DNA from: Pohlia nutans | Lineage: Eukaryota; Streptophyta; Bryopsida; Bryales; Mniaceae | DNA length: 64,000 nucleotides | Reading direction: 5' to 3' | Assembly (NCBI GenBank): GCA_022496805.1 | Contig: CM040093.1 | Span: forward strand, 684,501-748,500 | Shown here: in pieces, positions 1 to 12,502 of the stretch | Layout of the letters: each line of letters starts with the position of its first letter | Numbering within the stretch: the first letter of the stretch is position 1 | Program-made: the position numbers and the translations under genes | Notes under the pieces: generated by a model | Databases searched by the model: none | What the model was told of the DNA's origin: nothing | The model's input: the letters and a program-made list of their open reading frames with translations, nothing else

Positions 1-1437
1 TTGGCCTTGGTCAATGGCCTTGCTAACTGCTTGGTCACTGGCCTTGCTCACTGCTTGGTCACTGGCCTTGCTCACTGCTTGGTCACTGGCCTTGCTCACT
101 GGTCTTGCTCTCTGCCTTGCTCAGTGGCCTTGCTCACAACCTTGCTCAGTGGCCTTGCTCAGTGGCCTTGCTCACATTTTTGCTCACTGCCTTGCTCACA
201 TTTTTTCTCACATTTTTGCTCACTGCCTTGTTCAGTGGCCTTGCTCACTGCCTTGCTCAGTGGCCTTGCTCACATTTTTGCTCACTGCCTTGCTCACATT
301 TATTCTCACTGCCTTGCTCACTGCCTTGTTCAGTAGCCTTGCTCACTGCCTTGCTCAGTAGCCTTGCTCACTGCCTTGCTCAGTGGCCTTGCTCAAATTT
401 TTGCTCACTGCCTTGCTCACATTTTTGATCACCCTGGGCTCTACAGTATGGACCATCGGGGCCGACGCTTGACCCACGGTGCTGGGGGTTGAGCGACCAT
501 CAACTACCCTGCTCACTAGCTCTAGTCACTGGCCTTGCTAACTGCTTGCTCACTGGCCTTGCTCACTGCTTGCTCACTGCCTTGCTCAGTGGCCTTGCTC
601 ACTGCCTTGCTCAGTGGCCTTGCTTACATTTTTGCTCATTGCCTTGCTCACATTTTTTCTCACTGCCTTGCTCACTGCCTTGCTCACTGGCCTTGTTCAA
701 ATTTTTGCTCACTGCCTTGCTCACATTTTTGATCACCCTGGGCTCTACAGTATGGACCATCGGGGCCGACGCTTGACCCACAGTGCTGGGGGTTGAGCGA
801 CCATCAACTGCCCTGCTCACTGGCCTTGCTAACTGCTTGCTCACTGGCCTTGCTCACTGTTTGCTCACTGGCCTTGCTCACTGCCTTGCTCAGTGGCCTT
901 GCTCACATTTTTGCTCACTACCTTGCTCACTGCCTTGCTCAGTGGCCTTGCTCACTGCCTTGCTCAATGGCCTTGCTCACTGCCTTGCTCACTGGCCTTG
1001 CTCACATTTTTGCTCACTGGCCTTGCTCATTGCCTTGCTCAGTGGCCTTGCTAACTGCTTGCTCACTGCCTTGCAAACTGCTTGCTCACTGCTTGCTCAC
1101 TGCCTTGCTCACTGCCTTGCTCATTGCTTGCTCACTGCCTTGCTAACTGCCTTGCGAACTGTTTGCTCACTGGCCTTGCTCACTGCCTTGCTCACTGGCC
1201 TTGCTCACAAGCCTTGCTCACGGCCTTGCTCACTGGCCGTGCTCACTACCTTGCTCACTGCCTTGCTAACTGCTTTGCTCACTGGCGTGCTCACTGGCCT
1301 TGCTCACTGCCGACCATCAACTGCCTTGCTCACTGCCAGGCTCTACGAGCTCTATATTATTTGATCACCCTGGGCTCTATATTATCTACCATTGGGGCCG
1401 ATGCTTGAACCACGGTACTGGGGGTTGAGGGTTGCAC
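1..1437. repeat. TTGCTCACTGCC / GATCACCCTGGGCTC satellite, block 1
   Basis: Tandem 12-13 bp units (GCTCACTGCCTT, GCTCACTGGCCTT, GCTCAGTGGCCTT, GCTCACATTTTT) are punctuated by a longer core beginning GATCACCCTGGGCTC and containing CATCGGGGCCGACGCTTGA, at about 428, 729 and 1364. All forward frames stay open only because the short unit has no stop codons. The predicted peptides are monotonous Leu-Ala-His-Cys strings with no domain. I annotate this as satellite, not coding. The block is cut by the window start, so its full size is unknown. Confidence 0.95.
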
Positions 1438-1732
1438 TACCAAGTACCTAGTTAACCCCATCTATGGGTTTAGGGTTTAAAGACTAAAACGTGAGTAGTT
1501 TTAGATTATGTTTTCAATTCTCAAAGTTTGTATCAAGAAACCCAATGTACAAGAATTTATGACAGCACATAGAATTGAGTTAGAGTGATTGAATAAGAGT
1601 GAAACCATTCAAATATGAAGATGGACAACGAATGCAAATAAAGTGGTAGTGGCCCTTTTAGTCTCACTACAATCCAATAGAAACATCTGTGTCAAATAAC
1701 ACATAATAGTCACAATACTCAAGAGTATAGAG

Positions 1733-4700
1733 CTATGGCGAAGCCTCAAATGAAGCCGTGGGACTAGAAGATCCGGACATAGACCCCTCTATGTCACTAC
1801 AATCACTACCGGATGCCTCACCATCAGACTCAGCTGCCTCCTGATCAACAAATTCTAAAACACGAGCAGAAACAAACACGGGGCGTGGACTACGATCAGA
1901 AATACACTGCTCTGCAAACTGTCTTGCAATTCCTTCTGCATAAGACGGCAGTGTGAAGGGTTTAGGAGGACTAGGAAAAAACTCGGGATTAGAGAAGAAA
2001 GGTCGATGAATTGGAGCACTTAGTCCGCCGCATCTGAAAGCAATAAAAACCATAGTATTAGAAATACTGAAAAAATAAATCACGAGCAAAGAACAACAAA
2101 TCATAATGCAAAGTAATTACATAAACCGACTTACTTAAAGAATCGGGATTTCTTCACAATCGGCTCCGCTACAATGTCCTCATCGTCCATGTCATCCAAG
2201 CCAACAACAACCCTCGGTTGGCGAGGCCTACGAGTCACAGCGGGTCGAATGAGAGGAGCAAGGACCGCATCAAATATAGCCTTGTCCTCCTCTAGTGCTG
2301 CGATATGGCGGTCCACATTGCGGCAAGCGTGGATAGAGGCGCCTGCAAAAACAATTACAACGTAGACAAATGTAAAAAAACTATTAAGACAAAAATTGGA
2401 AGATAGTAGACAAACGTATACAAAATACATGAGAGATAGTAAATAGATGTAATCAATGTACAATGACAAAAATTGGAACATATCATTTAGAATGAGATTG
2501 AATTACTAACCAGTCGCGGTAGTGCAATCCAACACCACGTCGCCACGAAAAGAACATGTCTCGATCAACATCTGCATGAACAAGGTAGATTTCTCTCGCG
2601 GTCCTCGCCATGGCACCTCCCCGTTCATCAACTGGTCATCTTTACCCATGTAGTTCTGGAGGATGTCGTCACGTGCAACATCTACTCCGTTACGAAGAAG
2701 CGCAGGGACAGGCTGGAATGCAAAAGAGGATGGATCCCAATTACCATTAACCCTGATCGCCAAACAAATGCCAAAGCGATTGGTCTGCAAAAGAAAAACA
2801 ATTACATAAGTTTAGGAAAACATATACAAAGTACTTCAAAGTAAATCAATGTCAACATTAGCTTTATAAACAAACTCACCGTCAACAACGGATTGGTAGG
2901 GGATGTCAAGTGAAGACGGTTCATTCCCCACCAGTCCTTTTTCACCTCGAATCCATAGCTCTTGCAGTAACCCAAGATCTTCGATTTTGTAGCTGATCGA
3001 AAAGGATAAATAATAATAAGAGCACCATCATCCTGCAAGTGTTGATCTGTAAAATCGAAAACTAGTTGCAAGAATTCTCGAGGTTCCTGGTTCCACTTGA
3101 GAACGGTGGAGGCAGGATTGGATACGCTTGGGACAACCAGACCCTCAGGCATATCCACGATTATGAGGTCCACTAATCCCCTGGAATTCAAGTCACCTTT
3201 ATGCGCCCGGGACTTGTCATTCTTGTGCTAGAAGACAAAGAAGACAATCAATGAAGTTAGTTTCAAAAGCACAGTTTAGGGTTTAAACACATTGATTGAT
3301 TTATGCATTAACACAATCCAAACAAAACTTGGACAATTGAAATACAAACATATCACTCATCAATCGTAGTTTCAAAAGCACAGTTTAGGATTTATACACT
3401 TAGATTGATTTATACATGAACACATTACAAATCAATCTGGAACAAATTATACACAAACATAGTAATCAATGAATTTAGTTCCTAGAGCACATATTATTAA
3501 TTACATTGATTGTAGAAAACATTTGAAATCAAAATTGCACAAATTAAATACAAATACACTTACATTCTTCATAAATGCCTTCAAGTCGTCATAAACCGGG
3601 GGCAATGGACCAGTTCCACTTCCAAGAATCTGGCCCAACGATGTGTTCACTATGAACTCATCATTGGTGAAGTCCTCCACTCGTCCAAGGTCAACCGCCA
3701 CTGGGCCCTGGGAGAGAAGATCATAGGGAGAATCACGCTTAGTACCTCGGGTAGGGGTCGATTGTAACTGAGAACCACCGTCCACCGTAGAAGAGGCGCC
3801 TGCAGCTTCCTTCTCGTTCTTCGCAGGTTCAAGGGTCTTCTTCTTCCCCTTCTCCTTCTCTGCTGCCTTCTTTGCTGCCTTCTCTGCAGCCTTCTCAATC
3901 CTTTCCTTCTCCTTTATGGCGGCCTTCTCAGCAGCGTCCTTCACCTTCTGAGCCTTCTTACGATCGGATTCCTCCCGTTTCTTCACCGCCTTCTCTCTGG
4001 CTTTGTTATCCTCCACATCTGCAAGCTCAATGATGTCTTCAGCTGCAATTGCCGCTGCCTCCCGATTCCGCTTCAGCTCAATCTCTTGGATTGGCGTGAA
4101 AGATGTGCTGCAATCCAGGTACCAAGCGCCAGAGTTCAAATGCGCAGTAGTCCACGTACGCAGCTGAGCCGGCGATAACATACAAGCGTCTGAAGAATGG
4201 TCCAACCAAGTGTTGAGGAAGACAGGGAGATGTTCTTTGGTAATGGCCTTCTTGGGAAGAAGCTCAAACTTGAAATATCTACAACATTTCAATGTTAGTT
4301 AAATATACAACGAACAATCTTACATTGACTTGATATGAGAATAATGACATACAATTCACATTGCATTAAACAAATTCGTGTCAATTGATAACACTCATTC
4401 AATTTGAAAACAAATTCATATTCATACTCAATAGACAACTCAATAATGAGTTTTAAAGTTCACTTCAAAAATTAGAAACATAAGGAAAGAATTTAGTAAC
4501 TGTTTAGAGCACACCTGAATATTACACGTTTCACAGCAATGTCAGACCCCTTAAATGTAGAGAAATTCTCAGATTTCTTGAAATGATCATGCCCCTTGAA
4601 GTAAGTTACAAAGGCATGGTCCCAGAGTCGAATCCGCCACTCCTCTATGAAAGCCCTCAACGATAGAGGCTCAAGAGGAGAGTCCATGGAGATGGTAATG

Positions 4701-6554
4701 TTATCAGCACGAACAATATCATCAAAGTACTCTACTGCCTTCTCTTCAATCTGCAATTTTGTGAAGTATATTCATCAACATTAATTAGTGATCTTGTATA
4801 CATTTGATCACAAACCAAACTAGAACTCAAATATGAATCATGAGCAAAAATTAGAGCACAAGTAGATTAAATGCTGTATGAGAATCTTACCCCAGCCCAC
4901 CAACAAGCCTTGACAAGAAATATTCCCAACTTCTCTTCATTCAAAGGTTTGGGAGGGAAACGAGATGCTTCACGGGTTGCCACGGATGAGTTGAACAGTT
5001 TTATCCATTTAACCTTATGAATGGGAGCTACATTAGAAGTAGCAATGAGTTGAAGTTTCTCCAATGTTAACTCGGGAGTGGAGTTCATTGTCCAATGTCT
5101 CTCAATCTGAAACGTTCATATCATGACAATTAGCATCATGTTTGAATTTCCATATCATTTCAACAAAAGAAAATTAAATGGATTCATACCTCCTTGAGAA
5201 ACTCATCTCCAATTGCAGGGTTTGCAACGGCAGCCAATTTCCCCAGTTTGACGCTCATCTTGGCCGTCTTCTCTTTAATTGCTGCACGCATAGCGGCAAC
5301 AATACTCCCAGCAGATATATCGTCAGGATGGGTTTGTTCACGATGCAGTCGAGCAGCAAGATCAGCAGCAACAGCGATCTCATGCTCAACATGAACAACA
5401 AATTGCAACACGATTAGTATTATTCATTTAACACACGTTCGTGAAAGTGTTAAAGACAAAATTGATAACAAAAGTAAAGCATGTACCCGAAATATGAAGG
5501 CCGTGAACACCTCTACAGACAAATGGTACCATGAGCGCTTTGAATTGTTCATTTGACACTTCAATATCTCTACGCGAGAGAGGAGTTCATTGAACATCTC
5601 CAATGGCATTACGCCATACTTCTTAACCCTGAACAGCGTGTGAACCAGACTGGTCTTCACGTGTGAATCCTCTGTGTGTCTAAATCAATACAATGAGAGA
5701 GAAAATCAATACAATGAAAAAGAATTTGATTACAATCAAATAGAAAATTATTACAATTATAGAGAATATGATTACAATGAAGCATTAAGTAAAAAAATAC
5801 GTCATATAATCATATATACACAAGTCATAAAACAATATATGAAAAGCATAAACCAAGTGATTGTTGTGTGAGTAAATACTCACTTATTGATGTCATGCAT
5901 AACTTGCATGACAAGACCAATCCGTCCTTTAGTGTCAAGAATGATGGCATCAACGGAGTAGTGCCATGAGGGCTCATTCTTATGCAGCCTCTCAATGTGG
6001 TTCATCCAAGCTATTCTACGGTGGTTCCCATCACACACAAAGAACATCCGATTAACATATTGTTGCATCTCTAGAATACCACGGAGGTATTTGTTGAACT
6101 TCTCATTCTCTTCATCCCACAATGGCCCCCATATCACCTTGTCCTCCTCACTGACCTCTTGAATATCACCTTGTTCATTGGTAAGAGAGACATAGAAAAC
6201 AGCTGCACCATCTCTATAGCCATGCACAAACTCTTCCTCGAGTTTTGTCAAATCACATGAGAGAGTAGGTCTCACCATCGGCATCACAACCATTCTACAC
6301 AATGGGATGTGATGCCGGGAAATATGCACCGGTTGGAATCGGAGATTAGCAATTGTTGCTACGGCGTTCAACTTCTGGCGGCTTCGTATGACATCTTCGC
6401 TTACCCCCAACGCTGCTTCATCATTATCAACCTCCTCCACATCATGATCCGCGACGTCTTCATCTCCGCCACCTAAAGAGGGTTGACGTCCAGGGCTATC
6501 CTCACCCGCCAACTGCTCAGGCGTTTGTGAGATAATATCCTTCACACGAAACAA
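1733..6554 (-). CDS. ParB/Srx-like + N6/N4 DNA-methyltransferase-like fusion gene, copy A (10 exons)
   Basis: Ten exons with GT-AG borders, approximately 6526-5884, 5652-5487, 5382-5190, 5106-4891, 4750-4515, 4278-3564, 3227-2880, 2784-2511, 2342-2135 and 2033-1733, give about 1100 residues with no internal stop. Exon 1 has FFVCDGNHRRIAW, the DGNHR/DGQHR-type signature of ParB/Srx-fold domains. Exon 6 has a Lys/Glu/Ala-rich coiled coil. Exon 7 has DLIIVDMPEG, where amino-methyltransferases carry motif IV (D/N/S)PP(Y/W/F), followed by a hydrophobic strand. Exons 8-9 join as GDVVLDCTTATGAS plus a downstream Glu-Asp pair, resembling the SAM-binding motif I that follows motif IV in permuted N6/N4 enzymes. 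The tail is acidic and Ser-rich. No in-frame ATG precedes the ParB motif closely and the upstream DNA is satellite, so the 5' end may be missing or lie in an unseen exon. Activity is doubtful because the motif IV aromatic is Glu. Domain calls are from motif reading, not a search. Confidence 0.72.
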
Positions 6555-6654
6555 ATTTTACATTCAATCATGGACACGACAAAATTACTAATTGAGAAAA
6601 AGTAAAGGTCTTCACGAGTGAATAATCTTCACGAGTGAATACTGTAATCTAGAA

Positions 6655-9600
6655 AACAACGAGCTCTATATTATTTGATCACCCTGGGCTCTATATTCTC
6701 TACCATCGGGGCCGACGCTTGAACCACGGTACTAGGGGTTAATCTTCCCAACACGAGTGAGAACGCAAGTAAGGCAGTGAGAACACAAGTTAGGCAGTGA
6801 GAACACGAGTGAGAACGCGGAGCTCAAACAATTTTGATCACCCTGGGCTCTACAGTATAGACCATCGGGGCCGACGCTTGACCCACGGTGCTGGGAGTTG
6901 AGCGACCATCAACTGCCCTGCTCACTGGCCTTGCTAACTGCTTGCTCACTAGCCTTGCTCATTGCCATCTCCACTGGCCTTGCTCACTACCTTGTTCACT
7001 GCCTTGCTCACTGCCTTGCTCACTGGCCATGCTCACTACTTTGCTCACTGGCCTTGCTCACATTTTTGGTGTGATCTTTGCTCACATTTTTGCTCACATC
7101 CCTAGCTCACTGGCCTTGGTCACTGTGCTCACTGCCTTCCTCAGTGGCCTTGCTCACTGCCATTCTCACTGGCCTTGCTCACATTTATCCTCACTGCCTT
7201 GCTCACTGCCTTGCTGACTAATCGAATGTTATTCTTCTCCAGTTAAAACTGTATCTAGAAATCGACGAGCCATATTTTTTATGATCACCCTGGGCTCTAT
7301 ATTTTCTTCCATTGGGGCTGACGCTTGAACCACGGTACTAGGGGTTGATCTTCCCAACACGAGTGAGAACGCAAGTAAGGCAGTGAGAACACGAGTGAGA
7401 ACGCGGAGCTCAAAAATGTTTGATCACCCTGGGCTCTACAGTATGGACCATCGGGGCCGACGCTTGACCCACGGTGCTGGAGGTTGAGCAACAATAAATT
7501 TTCTTGCTCACTGGCCTTGGTCACTGCCTTGCTCACTGCCTTGGTCACTGGCCTTGCTCACATTCTTGCTCACTGCCTTGCTTTTACTTTTGCTCACATT
7601 TTTGCTCACATTATTGGTCACTGCCTTGCTCATTGCCTTGCTCAGTGGCCTTGCTCACTTTTTTGATCACTGGCCTTGCGCACTGCCTTGCTCACTGGCC
7701 ATGCTCACATTTATGCTCACTGCCTTGCTCACATTTTTGGCCACATTTTTTCTCACTTGCCTAGCTCACTGGCCTTGCTCACATTCTTGCTCACATTTTT
7801 GCTCACTTGCCTAGCTCACTCGCCTTGCTCACATTTTCGCTCACTGCCATGCTCACATTTTTGCTCACATTTTTGCTCACTTGCCTAGCTCACTGGCCTT
7901 GCTCACATTCTTGCTCACTGCCTTGCTCACATTTTTGCTCACATTTTTGCTCACTTGCCTAGCTCACTGGCCTTGCTCACATTTTTGCTCACTGCCTTGC
8001 TCACTAATCGAGTCATATTCTTCACGAGTTAAAATTTTATCTAAAAATCCACGAGCTATATTTTTTATGATCACCCTGGGCTCTATATTTTCTACCATCG
8101 GGGCCGACGCTTGAACCACGGTACTAGGGGTTGATCTACCAAACGCGAGTGAGAACGCAAGTAAGGCAGTGAGAACGCAAGCAAGGCAGTGAGATCTCAA
8201 ATTTTTTTGATCACCCTGGGCTCCACAGTATAGACCATCGGGGCCGACGCTTGACCCACGGTGCTGGGGTTGAGCGACCATCAACTACCTTGCACACTGG
8301 CCATGCTAACTGCTTGCTCACTGCCTTGCTCACTGCATGCTCACTGGCCTTGCTCACATTTTTGCTCACATTTTTGCTCACATTTTTGCTCACTTGCCTA
8401 GCTCACTGGTCTTGTTCACTTTTTTGCTCACTGCCTTGCTCACTAATTGAGTCATATTCTTCACGAGTTAAAATTTTATCTAAAAATCCACGAGCTATAT
8501 TTTTTATGATCACCCTGGGCTCTATATTTTCTACCATCGGGGCCGACGCTTGAACCACGGTACTAGGGGTTGATCTACCAAACGCGAGTGAGAACGCAAG
8601 TAAGGCAGTGAGATCTCAAATTTGTTTGATCACCCTGGGCTCCACAGTATGGACCATCGGGGCCGACGCTTGACCCACGGTGCTGGGGTTGAGCGACCAT
8701 CAACTGCTTGGACATTGGCCATGCTAACTGCTTGCTCACTGGCCTTGCACACTGCCTTGATCACTGCCTTGCTCACGGCCTTGCTCAAATTTTTGCTCAC
8801 TGCCTTGCTCACTAATCGAATGTCAATCTTCACGAGTTAAAATTTTATCTAAAAATCCACGAGCTATATTTTTTATGATCACCCTGGGCTCTATATTTTC
8901 TACCATCGGGGCCGACGCTTGAACCACGGTACTAGGGGTAGATCAACCCAACGCGAGTGAGAACGTAAGGAAGGCAATAAGGATGCAATTTAGGCAGTGA
9001 GATCTCAAAATTGTTTGATCACCCTGGGCTCCACAGTAAGGACCATCGGGGCCGACGCTTGACCCACGGTGCTGGGGTTGAGCGACCAATCACTGGCCTT
9101 GGTCAATGGCCATGCAACTGCTTGCTCACTGCCATGCTCACTGCTTGCTCACTGGCCTTGCACACTGCCTTGATCACTGCCTTGCTCACTGCCTTGCTCA
9201 TGTTTTTGCTCACTGCCTTGCTCATGTTTTTGCTCACTGCCTTGCTCAAATTTTTGCTCACTGCCTTGCTTACTAATCGAATGTTAATCTTCACGAGTTA
9301 AAATTTTATCTAAAAATCCACGAGCTATATTTTTTATGATCACCCTGGGCTCTATATTTTCTACCATCGGGGCCGACGCTTGAACCAGGGTACTAGGGGT
9401 GGATCTACCCAGCACGAGTGAGAACGCAAGTAAGGCAGTGAGAACACTAGCTAGGAAGTGAGATCTCAAAATTGTTTGATCACCCTGGGCTCCACAGTAC
9501 GGACCATCGGGGCCGACGCTTGACCCACGGTGCTGGGGTTGAGCGACCAATCACTGGCCTTGGTCAATGGCCATGCAACTGCTTGCTCACTGCCATGCTC

Positions 9601-10600
9601 ATTGCTTGCTCACTGGCCTTGCACACTGCCTTGATCACTGCCTTGCTCACTGCCTTGCTCATGTTTTTGCTCACTGCCTTGCTCAAATTTTTGCTCACTG
9701 CCTTGCTTACTAATCGAATGTCAATCTTCACGAGTTAAAATTTTATCTAAAAATCCACGAGCTATATTTTTTATGATCACCCTGGGCTCTATATTTTCTA
9801 CCATCGGGGCCGACGCTTGAACCAGGGTACTAGGGGTGGATCTACCCAGCACGAGTGAGAACGCAAGTAAGGCAGTGAGAACACTAGCTAGGAAGTGAGA
9901 TCTCAAAATTGTTTGATCACCCTGGGCTCCACAGTACGGACCATCGGGGCCGACGCTTGACCCACGGTGCTGGGGTTGAGCGACCAATCACTGGCCTTGG
10001 TCAATGGCCATGCAACTGCTTGCTCACTGCCATGCTCACTGCTTGCTCACTGGCCTTGCACACTGCCTTGATCACTGCCTTGCTCACTGCCTTGCTCACG
10101 TTTTTGCTCACTGCCTTGCTCAAATTTTTGCTCACTGCCTTGCTCACTAATCGAATGTCAATCTTCACGAGTTAAAATTTTATCTAAAAATCCACGAGCT
10201 ATATTTTTTATGATCACCCTGGGCTCTATATTTTCAACCATCGGGGCCGACGCTTGAACCAGGGTACTAGGGGTGGATCTACCCAGCACGAGTGAGAACG
10301 CAAGTAAGGCAGTGAGAACACTAGCTAGGAAGTGAGATCTCAAAAAAATTTGATCACCCTGGGCTCCACAGTATGGACCATCGGGGCCGACGCTTGACCC
10401 ACGGTGCTGGGGTTGAGCGACAATCAACTGCCTTGCACATTGGCCATGCAACTGCTTGCTCGCTGGCCTTGCTCACTGCTTGCTCACTAGCCTTGCTCAC
10501 TGCCTTGATCACTGCCTTGCTCACTGCCTTGCTCACATTTTTGCTCACTACCTTGGGCACTGCCTTGCTCACTACCTTGACCATCAACTGAAGGTCCAAA
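6655..10600. repeat. GATCACCCTGGGCTC satellite, block 2 (higher-order about 437 bp)
   Basis: Two related cores alternate. Core A reads GGGCTCTATATTTTC...TTGAACCACGGTACTAGGGG. Core B reads GGGCTCCACAGTA...TTGACCCACGGTGCTGGGG. Between A and B lie GAGTGAGAACGCAAGTAAGG strings, and after B come TTGCTCACTGCC strings. B cores start near 8208, 8629, 9018, 9479, 9916 and 10353. The last two intervals are both 437 bp and nearly identical, so the array has been amplified in higher-order units recently. The first copies, 6660-6760, closely match the copy at 1340-1430 on the other side of the ParB-methyltransferase gene. Confidence 0.95.
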
Positions 10601-10769
10601 GAGAAGAGTTTTAGGGATTAGGAGAACCCACCTCGCGAATCCTGGCGACCGCCGTAGGAGCTCCAGAATTCTGCCTCGTCGTACTCATCGCATTCGTTAC
10701 TGGCGGATCTCCAACGTACGAGCGTGATTTCCCCTGTGCAAAAACGCAATTTCTTGAGTATCCATCGCA

Positions 10770-11000
10770 GTCAAGAATGTGGGAGGGAGCGCATGAACAA
10801 TGTGGGAGGCAGCGCATCAAAAATGATATCAAGCTGGGAGGCAGCAAAACAAACATCAAGATGGGAGGTCATCAAGCTGGGTGGCATCAACGAGCTCACG
10901 AGTGGTACTGCATCAACGAGCTCACGAGTGGGAGGCAGCGCGTGAACGACCTCACGAGTGGGAGGCAGCGCATCAACGAGCTCGAGTGGTACTGCATCCC
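10770..11000. repeat. short tandem repeat (GGGAGGCAGCGCATCAACGA type)
   Basis: Degenerate units of about 25-35 bp carry TGGGAGGCAGC, GCATCAACGAGCTC and ACGAGTGG in varying order. Overlapping open frames on both strands are produced by the repeat. I see no protein feature. Confidence 0.7.
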
Positions 11001-11129
11001 CAGAAGTCCAGAACATGCGGCCTCTATACCCCAGCCGCACTCGTGTGCCCCTGACCCTATTCGCAACTCTACAGCCTAGGCTACTGTACATCCAAAAATT
11101 CAAGAAGTGCGATTCCAAAGCCTCACCTA

Positions 11130-11283
11130 GTGCTAGAAAATCCTCAGTACTTATACACTAATTTTCCTCGCTAATTTTACACCAATTTCTCTCGCTAATA
11201 TCCTCACTAATTGATTAGCGAGAGAAATTAGTGTAAAATTAGCGAGGAAAATTAGTGTATAAGTACTGAGGATTTTCTAGCAC
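11130..11283. repeat. near-perfect inverted repeat, 70-bp arms, 14-bp loop
   Basis: The left arm 11130-11199 (begins GTGCTAGAAAATCCTCAG) and right arm 11214-11283 (ends CTGAGGATTTTCTAGCAC) are reverse complements with one mismatch (C/T near 11182). The loop string TATCCTCACTAATTGATTA recurs directly after the right arm at 11284-11302. No coding potential. It would form a very stable foldback. Confidence 0.93.
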
Positions 11284-11299
11284 TATCCTCACTAATTGA

Positions 11300-11707
11300 T
11301 TAACACAAAATGCACTGAGAATAGAGCTTGTTCAATGGATCACTTACATATTGCCACCCCTCGTCTTCGTCGCTTATGATGTCTTCTTGTGATCCCCCCT
11401 CGTCTATCATGTCGCTGTATGTCATGATATTTTGAGAACATCCGAAGTCTGCTACATTGTCATCTCCAAAATCTATACTCATGGGCATGCATTCCTGAAT
11501 ATCCTGCACCGGAGACTTTGGTTTGGGAGGCCTCATCTTTGAACGCTCCAGTGCTCGTTTACTTGAAAACATTAATCGGCCTCTTTTCTTCTTTTTCTTT
11601 TGTACACTGGGTCCCTCAGAGTCGATATGACAGTTTTTGTCAAGCATTTGGCTAATGGATATAACACTATATTGGAAAGCCAACTTATCTACTCGAACAA
11701 GTGTCAA
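11300..11707 (-). CDS. hypothetical acidic protein or exon
   Basis: A 135-codon open frame without an ATG at its 5' end. It has a basic stretch (QKKKKKRGR), a Lys/Pro segment and an acidic C-terminal part with repeated Asp/Glu. Composition and codon use look more like coding than the AT-rich flanks, but I recognise no family. It begins right beside the inverted repeat at 11130-11283 and is divergent from the MULE at 12503. It could be the last exon of an unseen gene, or chance. Confidence 0.3.
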   Translation of the reverse strand: MTLVRVDKLAFQYSVISISQMLDKNCHIDSEGPSVQKKKKKRGRLMFSSKRALERSKMRPPKPKSPVQDIQECMPMSIDFGDDNVADFGCSQNIMTYSDMIDEGGSQEDIISDEDEGWQYVSDPLNKLYSQCILC

Positions 11708-12502
11708 TATTCCAACAACATATAGAAATCACAAAACTCCATTACATGGAGAAACTACATCTCATATGATTTGCCAAGGCTTGGAGATGTGCGCTTAAAT
11801 ACCATTCCAGGCACACCATATAATAGTAGGTAATGCACATTTTTCAAATTTGAAATCGCTAGTTTGTAGCATCAAACTTAACTGAACGCGTTAATTCAAT
11901 TTTATTGACTATTGACACCAAGGCATGATAAATGGATTAGCTTTTGATGGGTTATTTCCAATAATATAGTCTGTGAGCGCCGTCCTTGACTTCACAATAA
12001 AATCCAATCTCACTGTCAGAGCCCATACCATGATGATGTGAGACATCTTCGCCATTATATTTCCACTGTCGACTAACATAATTTTACAATCCTCGCATCA
12101 TACTATTTTCCTTTGCACGCCAATTCTAAATTGCTAACAGCCACTTCTGCGTCTAACCCTCTCCATATGGATGTGACAAATGACAACTGACATATAAAAA
12201 TGCAAATCAATCACGTACTAATTATTTATTGTACACTAATAATGCTCATGTCAGTCTTTCCACCTTGCAGTTTTCATTTCCTCTTGACAGCCACGTTGTG
12301 CGTCAAGTTTAGACTAGAGCGCCGTCAAAGACCCATGAAGCCTTGTCAAGCCTTGAATTATTGTGATTCCTATTTCCCCTGTACTGTATATATCTTCAAT
12401 GCATTTGGCTTCATTTGCATCTCACTTCCCCATTCGTATTGTCCTCTATGTATTACGCATATTAGTTCTATTAGATTCACAGCAGCCCACTGCCTTCATT
12501 CC
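11708..12502. other. non-coding interval upstream of the MULE
   Basis: AT-rich DNA between the minus-strand acidic frame and the first good ATG of the MULE. The MULE reading frame stays open back to 12200, but the upstream residues are hydrophobic and low in coding character. I see no repeats or clear promoter. Confidence 0.5.

Noticed and set aside
1..1408. Several 60-190 codon plus-strand frames rich in Leu, Ala, His and Cys (also 6888-10591 on both strands)
   Set aside because: They are translations of the 12-13 bp satellite, which lacks stops in several frames at once. No start context or domain, and composition follows the repeat.
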